Below, piece after piece: positions 7,164-13,874 of a stretch of 40,683 nucleotides of DNA (position 1 is the first letter of the stretch; every line of letters begins with the position of its first letter). This stretch comes from Candidatus Hydrogenedentota bacterium (GTDB lineage Bacteria > Hydrogenedentota > Hydrogenedentia > Hydrogenedentales > CAITNO01). Below the pieces are notes generated by a model. That model saw only the letters and a program-made list of their open reading frames with translations, did no database searches and was not told where the DNA came from. The translations under genes and the position numbers were made by a program. The stretch is taken from positions 1 through 40,683 of the forward strand of contig JAAYBR010000048.1 in assembly GCA_012730045.1 (NCBI GenBank). Reading direction: 5' to 3'.

Positions 7164-8369
7164 TCATCCAATTTTCGCGGCGACGGTGGCGGCCAGTGCT
7201 TTGTCGGCCTCGGCGTAGACTTGAGTTATTGCGGCGTCGGCGTGCCCCAGCGCGGCGCGCGCGGCCTCCAGTCCAAAGTGTTGACGGGCACGGGTCGCGT
7301 ATGAGTGGCGCATCTGGTGAACGTGCCAATGGGGCACAGCCTCCCCATCCTCTAGCGGACGGCCCAGCTCCATTTCCCGCGCCTTGTTTGCCTTGCGCAC
7401 CCCCACGGTGACGGCATGGCAGACGCTGGCGTTGGTGTAGTGCTCGCCCAGGGTCCGGTCGGTCTCGCGCAGGTTCGGTAGCTGGTTTGGTCTGCGGTGA
7501 ACCCGGCATCCCTCAGACCATTCTTTCATCGCGTCGGCGGGAGGGAACAGATACCCGTCACGGTGGCGGAGCATGGCCTCTTTCAGTATCCGCTGGGCCT
7601 CCGGTCCGAAACAGATAACGCGGGTCTTGCCCAACCCGGCGGTCTTGTGATCTTTCGGGCTATAGGTCCAGACGGGGCCGGAGCGGTCAATGTCTACGGC
7701 TTTGACGGCCACCAGCTCGCCGACGCGGGCACCAGAATGCCAAAGCACCAGCACCAGCTCTCGGACGGGCCGGGGAAGGTGCGGCAGGGTGGCGGCGACG
7801 GTCGCCCACTCAACAGGACGGACAGGCTCCGGCTCCGTCGTGCCGGGTGCATGGCCGCGCCGCAGTCCCTTCACACACCGCAGGGCCTCGGGGATGGAAC
7901 CGGGAATCAGCTCCATGGATGCGCCCCATGCAAAAATCGCGGTGACGGACTGCGCCATGCGGTTGACAGTCCGGCGGCTCAGTGTTCCATCGCACAAGGC
8001 CGCGCGGTATTGTTGGAGTGCCAGCGGGCCGTACTCGGCGGCTGGCATCCCCCCGGCAAAATCGGCGAAACGACCACACCATGTAAGCAGGGTTGAGCGG
8101 TGTGTGTTGTCAGGCAGATACCCGACAAGGTGCGCCGTGTATTTGTCCACCAGCTCCATGACGGTGATCAGCCTCGGAGACGGCGGGGCGGGTTGGCGAC
8201 CATGGGACAGCCAGCGGGCTATCTCGGCCTGATAGCGGACCTGGGCGGCTTCGGGGTCACTTCCCAGCCATGTATCGCGCCCATTCAGGGTGACGCGGTA
8301 ATGGCCTGTTCCCTTGTGAAAACGGAGCGAGGGAACCTTCTGGATTGCACGTTTGGACTTAATAGACAT
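7164..8369 (-). CDS. int: Tyrosine recombinase (integrase)
   Basis: This 401-aa site-specific recombinase integrates and excises the element at tRNA-Arg. The N-terminal part (1-60) resembles an arm-binding domain, followed by a SAM-like core-binding domain (about 68-165) and the catalytic domain (about 185-400). The catalytic set is complete: Arg215 in HSGARVGELV, Lys242 in KDHKT, His351 and Arg354 in HQMRHSYAT, His376 in LGHADAAIT and the nucleophile Tyr385 in VYAEAD. Length matches the phage-integrase family. The start at 8369 is preceded by GGGAGG with a rather long spacer (about 11 nt). The gene lies just downstream of tRNA-Arg on the same strand, so read-through from the tRNA promoter could contribute to its expression. 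Confidence 0.95.
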   Translation of the reverse strand: MSIKSKRAIQKVPSLRFHKGTGHYRVTLNGRDTWLGSDPEAAQVRYQAEIARWLSHGRQPAPPSPRLITVMELVDKYTAHLVGYLPDNTHRSTLLTWCGRFADFAGGMPAAEYGPLALQQYRAALCDGTLSRRTVNRMAQSVTAIFAWGASMELIPGSIPEALRCVKGLRRGHAPGTTEPEPVRPVEWATVAATLPHLPRPVRELVLVLWHSGARVGELVAVKAVDIDRSGPVWTYSPKDHKTAGLGKTRVICFGPEAQRILKEAMLRHRDGYLFPPADAMKEWSEGCRVHRRPNQLPNLRETDRTLGEHYTNASVCHAVTVGVRKANKAREMELGRPLEDGEAVPHWHVHQMRHSYATRARQHFGLEAARAALGHADAAITQVYAEADKALAATVAAKIG

Positions 8370-8431
8370 CGGCGGCGCAGCCTCCCTGCTAGGTAAATTA
8401 CCTAGCGTTGTAGGGTTTAGCTGCGCCGCCG
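8370..8431. promoter_or_regulatory. Nested palindromic leader of the integrase gene
   Basis: Perfect 12-bp arms CGGCGGCGCAGC (8370-8381) and GCTGCGCCGCCG (8420-8431) enclose a second palindrome, GCTAGGTAA-A-TTACCTAGC (8388-8406). The inner site contains the 15-mer also found near the left end (2264-2278). The outer arm abuts the integrase ATG, so the transcript could fold over the ribosome binding site. A protein-binding role (integrase or Xis arm site, autoregulation) and an RNA-structure role are both possible. Confidence 0.55.
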
Positions 8432-8477
8432 TTGGCGGGTAACGCTCGGCGTAAAGCCTTGCGTTTCAGCATCTTAT

Positions 8478-8525
8478 AAATGGCGTACCCGGAGGGACTC
8501 GAACCCCCAACCTTCTGGTCCGTAG
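8478..8525 (-). repeat. Attachment-site copy inside intact tRNA-Arg
   Basis: This is identical over 48 bp to 2084-2131. It spans from 3 bp beyond the CCA end to the anticodon loop of the tRNA at 8481-8557, and restores a complete tRNA after integration. Confidence 0.92.
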
Positions 8526-8557
8526 CCAGACGCTCAATCCAATTGAGCTACGGGTAC
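8481..8557 (-). tRNA. tRNA-Arg(ACG)
   Basis: On the minus strand the 77-nt sequence folds as a cloverleaf. The acceptor is GTACCCG/CGGGTAC, the D stem GCTC/GAGC, and the anticodon stem TCTGG/CCAGA around the loop CTACGGA with anticodon ACG. The T stem is GGGGG/CCCTC (one G-T pair) with the loop TTCGAGT. The discriminator is G and the CCA end is encoded (complement at 8481-8483). ACG reads CGU and, with A34 converted to inosine, CGC and CGA. The 3' 45 nt come from the integrated element. Confidence 0.96.
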
Positions 8558-8640
8558 GCTGCGCAAGCGTGTAAAGGATACCACAGCCGCGCCGGAGACG
8601 CAAGTTTTTCGCGCACGGCGGGTGTTTCCGGGGCCGCAGC

Positions 8641-11292
8641 CTACTCCCCGAAACTCACTTTGTAGAGGCGCACTTCGGCGTCTTTCACGTTGCAGGGGTC
8701 GAGCCGGAGACTGGAGCTGGGGCCGCGCCAGCGGGGGTGTTTCTCCAGGTCAATCAGCACCTCGTGGGGCGCGCCGTCGGCGGGAACGGCGAAGGACAGG
8801 GCGGTGGCCTCGCCGGAGGCCATGCCCCAGGGCGACCAGAAGAGCTGGCCGTGGACCGTCTCCACGCCGGGGGCGGCGACGGAGAGGGTCAGGCGCATCC
8901 GCCGGTGCGCCGAGGCGCGCAGGCCCTTGGTCACCGCGCGCAGCGCGGGGTCGGCGGTGACGGTGCGGAACACCATGGCGCCGTCGCGGAACTCGGGGGC
9001 GGTCATGCCCATGAAGGGCGACCACGCGCCCGGGCCGTTGGCAAAATCCCAGTCGAGGGTGGACGGCTGCGGGGGGAATTCGTAGGGGCCGAGGCCGAGG
9101 TCGGCGGGGCCGAGGTTCACCGGCCAGGCGGCCGGATCCCCCTCCGCGAAGACGGACCGGAGGGTCTCGTACATGGAGAAGCCGTATTCCGTGTTCGGCT
9201 CGATGTAGCTGCCCTCGCCCCATTCGTTGGCCGGGCCGAGCACGACGAAGGGGAGCTTGCGCTCCGCGCAGAAGGCTTTCGCGCTCTCCAGCAGGCTGCG
9301 GAAGGCCTGCGTGCTCCGGCCGCCGAGGACGATGGATTTGTCGCCGTGCCAGGGGCGCGAGTCCCAGCCCGTGTCCACCACGGGGTAATAGGTCAGGGCG
9401 CCGCAGGTTTCCGCGCGGCGCTTCCATGCGTCCGGGGCCGTGGCGGCGACGTCGTCGAAGCGGGCGAGGGCGGGGGCCGGGGCCGTCTCCACGGCGCGGC
9501 CCCACTCATGGTAGTTTGTCGCCCCGGCGTAGCCCTCCGCAAGGAGGATGGCGGCGTCGGAGGCCGACTCGTGGTCGTGCATGGCGATGAACTCAATGCC
9601 CGCGTGTCCCGCGTCCTTTGCCATCTGCTGCGAGTCCGCCAGGGCCGCCTTCACCTCCTCCGGACCGCCGAGGTCGCGCCGCAGGCCCGAGGGGGCCCAC
9701 AGGAAGACAGCCGGCTTTCCGTTGATCCGGTAGTAGGCCGGCAGGGTGAAGTACTTCTCGATCCATTCGCGCGTGACGGCGCGCCAGTCCTCGCGGGAGT
9801 GGGTGTTGGGCGCATTGTGGTTGGCCCACATGATGGCGACCTCAAGCTGGTCGCGGTACCGGGCTTTCCGGTACGCCTCGAACCAGTGCGTGAGGTGCTG
9901 GTTCCCCGCGACCCAGTACCAGTCCACCAGGAAGCAGTTGATGCCGTTGTCCAGGGCCCATTTGATCTGCCAGTCCACAATTTCCGGGTTCGCCTCGTCG
10001 TAGTAGCCGAGCAGGGGCTTGCGCACCGGCGCGATGTTCCGGATGCAGTCCCACTTTGCGTCGTTCTCCCAGCCGGGGAAGTAGAACATGCAGACGTCCA
10101 GAGAAGTCTTCACCGGCGACGGCTGCGGGACATAGTCCGTCTTGGGCGCGCTCACCGGCGGCAGGAGCGAGAGGGTGGCCGCTGCCGCAGCGCGGCCCGC
10201 CGCATCGCGCAGGGTCACGGGCCGGTCGCCGGGCGTGTCCGCGCGGACGGTCCAGGACAGCGTGCCCGTCTCGCCCCAGCTCAGGGGGGTGCCCGTGTCG
10301 CCGTCGGGGCCGGACACCGTCTCCAGCCCCGCGGCGTCGAGGGTCCATCCGGCCAGCGAGAGGTTCTCCCCGCCCCGGTTGCGGACGGCGGCGACCACGC
10401 GGCAGTCCCGTCCCGCGCGGTTCACGCCGTTCTCCGCGCCGAAATAGGCGACCACGGGGCGCGCCTCCCCGGCGGGCAGGTCGGACAGGGCGAGGGACAC
10501 GGCCTCCGTGGCGGCCGCGCCGGGGAACCGGACCCCCACTGCCGCCAGCGTGCCCGTCCAGCCCGGATTGCCCGCCAGCAGCATGGGATAGACGCGGGTG
10601 CCCGCGTCCACCTCCAGCGCCTCCACCTGAAGCCCCGGCCTGTCCGGGGCGATCCACAACACCTCCGCGCGGCCCGGCGCGGCCGCGCGGATCTCCACAT
10701 TGGCCCAGCCGGCGTCCGCCGCCGCGATGTTCAGCGGGGGGGAGAACCTCCCCGCGTTCCCGGGCAGCGTGGTCCAGCCATCGGCCGTTTTCAGGAGTCC
10801 CGGATCGGTCAGCGGCGCCGTTTCGGCGGCATAGTCCTCCACGCGGAAATGGTCGAGGGCGAAGTCCATCTCCCCCTTGGGCAGGTCCAGCCGGAGCCTC
10901 ACAATGCGCCCTTCCCGGTGCCATCCGGGCATCAGGACGACCTCCTCCCACTCCCCGCCCCCCCGCAGGGAGAAGCGCGCGGAACGCTCCTCTGTCAGCC
11001 CGCCGTAGGGGCCGTCCGTGTTGCCGGTCCAGAAGAGCTGCCCCTGCCCCGCCTGCCCGCAGCGGACGCGCAGCAGCACGTACTGCCAGGGGGTCGCCGG
11101 GAAATCCAGCCCCTCGATGGCGAAGAACGGGTCGCCGCCGGCGGAGCGGCCGCGCAGTTCCCCGGCCTCCACGGCGGCCTGCGGGATCCCCGCGTTGGGC
11201 TGCCAGCCCGCAGGCAGGTCTGTGCCGTCGAAATCCCAGGCGGGGAGGGCGCAGCAGGCGGCGGTGAGGACAAAGGCGGCCAGGGTGTTCAT
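8641..11292 (-). CDS. Exported GH99-like (WbsX-family) glycoside hydrolase-like protein
   Basis: This 883-aa protein has a short signal peptide (MNTLAAFVLTAACCALPAWD), then beta-rich regions (about 20-390) that look like carbohydrate-binding or CARDB-type modules. A TIM-barrel domain of the WbsX/GH99 superfamily starts near residue 395: FYFPGWENDAKWDCIRNIAP, later GYYDEANPEIVDWQIKWALD, CFLVDWYW and PANEWGEGSYIEPN. A last beta domain follows. GH99 enzymes act on alpha-mannan-type glycans, but WbsX-like domains are usually uncharacterised, so the substrate is unknown. The ATG at 11292 has AAGGAA 8 nt upstream and begins the signal peptide; an in-frame ATG at 11373 would put a basic tail in front and is rejected. 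It follows the Crp/Fnr gene by 34 bp on the same strand. Confidence 0.8.
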   Translation of the reverse strand: MNTLAAFVLTAACCALPAWDFDGTDLPAGWQPNAGIPQAAVEAGELRGRSAGGDPFFAIEGLDFPATPWQYVLLRVRCGQAGQGQLFWTGNTDGPYGGLTEERSARFSLRGGGEWEEVVLMPGWHREGRIVRLRLDLPKGEMDFALDHFRVEDYAAETAPLTDPGLLKTADGWTTLPGNAGRFSPPLNIAAADAGWANVEIRAAAPGRAEVLWIAPDRPGLQVEALEVDAGTRVYPMLLAGNPGWTGTLAAVGVRFPGAAATEAVSLALSDLPAGEARPVVAYFGAENGVNRAGRDCRVVAAVRNRGGENLSLAGWTLDAAGLETVSGPDGDTGTPLSWGETGTLSWTVRADTPGDRPVTLRDAAGRAAAAATLSLLPPVSAPKTDYVPQPSPVKTSLDVCMFYFPGWENDAKWDCIRNIAPVRKPLLGYYDEANPEIVDWQIKWALDNGINCFLVDWYWVAGNQHLTHWFEAYRKARYRDQLEVAIMWANHNAPNTHSREDWRAVTREWIEKYFTLPAYYRINGKPAVFLWAPSGLRRDLGGPEEVKAALADSQQMAKDAGHAGIEFIAMHDHESASDAAILLAEGYAGATNYHEWGRAVETAPAPALARFDDVAATAPDAWKRRAETCGALTYYPVVDTGWDSRPWHGDKSIVLGGRSTQAFRSLLESAKAFCAERKLPFVVLGPANEWGEGSYIEPNTEYGFSMYETLRSVFAEGDPAAWPVNLGPADLGLGPYEFPPQPSTLDWDFANGPGAWSPFMGMTAPEFRDGAMVFRTVTADPALRAVTKGLRASAHRRMRLTLSVAAPGVETVHGQLFWSPWGMASGEATALSFAVPADGAPHEVLIDLEKHPRWRGPSSSLRLDPCNVKDAEVRLYKVSFGE

Positions 11293-11326
11293 GGGATTTG
11301 TTCCTTTATGGTCCCGTGGGGGACCC

Positions 11327-12022
11327 TTATTCTTCCGGGGTTTCGGCGGCCTCCCGGAGGCCCGCGCGGTCAAGCACCCGGATGCGGCGGTTGGCCAGGC
11401 AGATCAGGCTCCGGTCCCGGAGTTCGTGCAGGGTGTTGGTCACCGCCTCCCGGGTCGCGCCGATGAGGTGCGCGAGCTCCCGGTGGGTGACGGCCACGGC
11501 GTCGGACTCCCCGCCGACATCCGTCCCGGGGACCAGCCGCAGCAGCATGGCGGCCACCCGGCGGCGCAGGGGGTACGAGAGGGTCTCCAGAAGCACCTGT
11601 TCCGCCGCCGCCAGACGCCGGCTGAGCCGGAGCGCCAGCGCCCGCGACACCTCCCCCTCGTCCCGGACCAGCCGGAGGAAGTCGCTGGCGCGCATCAGCG
11701 CAAGCCGGGCGGGGGTCAGGGCCTCGGCATACCCCGCGTGGCGGTCGGGCGTGAGCAGCAGGTCGTCTCCGAGCATGTCGCCGGGTTCCAGATGGCGCAC
11801 GGTCCATTCCCGCCCGTCCGGCAGAACCCGGCTGAACTTCACCCGTCCCCGCAGCACCCAGTACACATGGTCGCAGGGGTCATCGGGGAAGAAGATGATC
11901 TGCCGGGGCTCATAGTCGCGGACGTAGGCGTACTCTTCCATGAGGGCCAGCGTTTGCGGGCTCATGTCCGCGAAGAACGGCTCCCGCGCCAGGGATTCGG
12001 CGGTTTTGAAATGTTTCAGCAT
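11327..12022 (-). CDS. Crp/Fnr family transcriptional regulator
   Basis: This 231-aa regulator has an N-terminal cyclic-nucleotide-binding-type beta-roll (about 15-125: PRQIIFFPDDPCDHVYWVLR, then RHLEPGDMLGDDLL). A dimerisation helix (about 130-160) and a C-terminal winged helix follow (VTHRELAHLIGATREAVTNT, about 178-197). The FNR-type N-terminal Cys set for an Fe-S cluster is absent, and the canonical cAMP-contacting RS pair of CRP is not evident, so the ligand is unknown. Length is normal for the family. It lies between the membrane-protein operon and the GH99-like gene on the same strand; control of these neighbours is plausible but not shown. No strong ribosome binding site precedes the ATG. 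Confidence 0.92.
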   Translation of the reverse strand: MLKHFKTAESLAREPFFADMSPQTLALMEEYAYVRDYEPRQIIFFPDDPCDHVYWVLRGRVKFSRVLPDGREWTVRHLEPGDMLGDDLLLTPDRHAGYAEALTPARLALMRASDFLRLVRDEGEVSRALALRLSRRLAAAEQVLLETLSYPLRRRVAAMLLRLVPGTDVGGESDAVAVTHRELAHLIGATREAVTNTLHELRDRSLICLANRRIRVLDRAGLREAAETPEE

Positions 12023-12080
12023 GTTTCAATCCGTTTCCAGAAAGAACTCCCAGCCCGGGCCAGAGGGCCGCCACCAGAAC

Positions 12081-12305
12081 CTAGAGCAGGCTGTCCAGCC
12101 AGCCCCGGGCCCCCTCCAGAAAGGGAAGCAGGGAGAACCTCAGAAGATAGAAACAGGTAACCAAAAACGCCCAGGCCAAAGCGGCTGAATACAGACCGTT
12201 TTCAACAATAACAGACAAAAGCGCATTCTTATTATCACGGGACCCGGGGGCCTTCCCGGTCTCCGGGCGGGGATCAGGAAGGGGAGAAGTAGAGAGGGGA
12301 GTCAT
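12081..12305 (-). CDS. Small membrane protein, function unknown
   Basis: This 74-aa protein has a polar Pro-rich N-terminus (about 1-27). A hydrophobic span SAALAWAFLVTCFYLLRFSL (about residues 39-58) is followed by a short C-terminal amphipathic segment. Its ATG overlaps the stop of the upstream 522-aa gene as ATGA (12302-12305), so the two are translationally coupled and probably form a complex or pathway. It matches no family I can name. Confidence 0.6.
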   Translation of the reverse strand: MTPLSTSPLPDPRPETGKAPGSRDNKNALLSVIVENGLYSAALAWAFLVTCFYLLRFSLLPFLEGARGWLDSLL

Positions 12306-13870
12306 GGCATGTGCACCTGGGCCACAGCGCTCAGTTCACCGGATTCCACCTTGGCGAGGACAGATATCTCCTCCACGCGGGCGGTCAACTGCCGCCAAGC
12401 CGCCAGAGCGTCATCGAAGGTTTTGATTATATTTGGCTGTATATATCCGAATTCCTTGTAGGATTCGTAAAGACCGGCCAGGGCGTCCACCGCCTCCTTG
12501 GGGTGAAGGGTCACCTGCAAGTTGCCCTGCTGGGCTTCGCCGCCCGGGGCGGCGGCGGTGAGGAGTGTCTGGATGTCATCCGCATTGCTCGAAAAGAGAA
12601 CCCCCCCCTCGTAGTCCGCGAAGCAGGGCTTGAGCGCCGGTCCGCCGACCAGGGGCACCTGCACCACCGGAGAGTCGGGGCTGACGCGCGGCGTCCAGTC
12701 CACCTCGGGGTTGTCTGTTGGGACCGCCGGGGGATTCTCGCGCAGGGCGGCAAGCGCCTCCGCGCCCCCATCCACCGCCAGGACGGCATAGGGAACCGGA
12801 AGCATCTCGTTCAGGTCCACGCCCCGCCAGGCCAGCCGGGCGGAAGGCCCGGCCTTCTCCAGGATGCCGACGGCAAGGTTCGCCAGGGCGGCGTGGGGTC
12901 CGGCCTCCGGCGGGAGGGGCTGCAGCAGGGACGCGGCAAGCTCCTGTTTTCCGGCGAAGGCGGCCAGTTGCCGGACGGCGGCGGGAAGGGGCTGTCCGGC
13001 GTTGAAGGTCAGCGAGACGATGCCCGGGAGGGAGTGGGGGAGGGGCTGCGGGGCGAGGCCGGGCAGCAGGGCGTCCATCTGTTCCCGCCGTTGGGTGCTC
13101 AGGCGGGCGGCGAGGGAGAGGACGGCCTCCTTCTCGCGGACATGGACGGAGAGGCTGACCTGGTCGGCCCATTCCTCCAGGCCCGGCCAGGCGCTTGGGC
13201 TGATGCGGGCGAAGAGGTCGGCGCGGGCCGCGCCGGCGTGCCAGTCCTGGAGGGCCTGGTCGCCGAGGGCGTCCCCGTCGGCGAGGGTGAGGGCGTGGAT
13301 GAGGGCCCGGCGCGAGGGGCTGAGCACGAGCATGCGGCCGCGGACGGCGAAATGGAGGCCCGACTCCGGCTCATGCTGGAGAAAAAGGCCCCCCGCGCGT
13401 TCCCGCTCCATGGCGGGCAGGAACCGGGCGAGTTTCATGGCCAGGCAGCCGACGCGGGTCATCTTGGAGACGACCAGCAGCTCGGAGAAGTCGTCCACGC
13501 GCGGACTGGACCAGAAACTGATGTCGGAGCTGAGGTTGTTGAGGAGCCATTCGGGCACGGGGGCGGGGGAGAGGGCGGCCTGGGCGGCCTCCCGCCCGGC
13601 GCTGCCCTCGGGGAGCAGCTCCCACATCTGGGACTGCGCAAGCAGGGCGCGCTTGCGCATCACGTTGTCCACGCTCGCCTGGAAGGCGGCGTCCTTCGGG
13701 AGCAGCCCGCCCATGGACCAGGTGTCCCGGGTGGTCCACCAGGCGGCGATCAGCAGGGCGAGGGCCGCGAAGAGCACCCACCCCCCGAAACGGCCGGCGC
13801 GGCGGCGCAGTTCGCGGCGGCGCCTCCGCACGCTGGTTCCCGTGGTGAAACTTCTAAGAACGTCGCTCAT
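12302..13870 (-). CDS. Membrane-anchored protein of unknown function (DUF3352-like organisation)
   Basis: This 522-aa protein has a basic N-terminus (RRRRRELRRRAGRFGGWVL), then one transmembrane helix (about 31-45), then a large extracytoplasmic region. The exported part has repeated alpha/beta segments recalling proteins annotated DUF3352, in which two similar halves follow a single membrane anchor. No catalytic motif is visible. The ATG is 4 bp after the stop of the ceramidase-like gene, with AAGGA 9 nt upstream lying in that gene's last codons. The downstream 74-aa gene overlaps it. The context suggests a periplasmic partner of the exported hydrolase, but this is inference only. Confidence 0.7.
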   Translation of the reverse strand: MSDVLRSFTTGTSVRRRRRELRRRAGRFGGWVLFAALALLIAAWWTTRDTWSMGGLLPKDAAFQASVDNVMRKRALLAQSQMWELLPEGSAGREAAQAALSPAPVPEWLLNNLSSDISFWSSPRVDDFSELLVVSKMTRVGCLAMKLARFLPAMERERAGGLFLQHEPESGLHFAVRGRMLVLSPSRRALIHALTLADGDALGDQALQDWHAGAARADLFARISPSAWPGLEEWADQVSLSVHVREKEAVLSLAARLSTQRREQMDALLPGLAPQPLPHSLPGIVSLTFNAGQPLPAAVRQLAAFAGKQELAASLLQPLPPEAGPHAALANLAVGILEKAGPSARLAWRGVDLNEMLPVPYAVLAVDGGAEALAALRENPPAVPTDNPEVDWTPRVSPDSPVVQVPLVGGPALKPCFADYEGGVLFSSNADDIQTLLTAAAPGGEAQQGNLQVTLHPKEAVDALAGLYESYKEFGYIQPNIIKTFDDALAAWRQLTARVEEISVLAKVESGELSAVAQVHMP

Positions 13871-13874
13871 GGGG

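Larger units (their letters stand above)
2084..8525. mobile_element. 6.4-kb integrative element in tRNA-Arg(ACG)
   Basis: A perfect 48-bp direct repeat (2084-2131 and 8478-8525) bounds the segment. Its right copy forms the 3' part of an intact tRNA-Arg, and its left copy is the same 3' part without the tRNA 5' half. This is the classic footprint of site-specific integration into a tRNA gene: the element supplied a replacement 3' end and displaced the original. A tyrosine recombinase lies next to the tRNA. All intact genes are on the minus strand: integrase, a Cys-rich unknown, xis-like, repA-like, an unknown, a terS-like HTH, a coiled-coil protein and a 66-aa protein. The last six overlap and form one operon. 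No structural phage genes or conjugation genes are present, so a phage satellite or small replicating island is the likeliest class (inference). Confidence 0.92.

Noticed and set aside
8737-11466. 909-codon plus-strand frame opposite the GH99-like gene
   Set aside because: Composition is Gly/Arg/Val-rich with no domain; the minus-strand frame has a signal peptide and recognisable barrel motifs.
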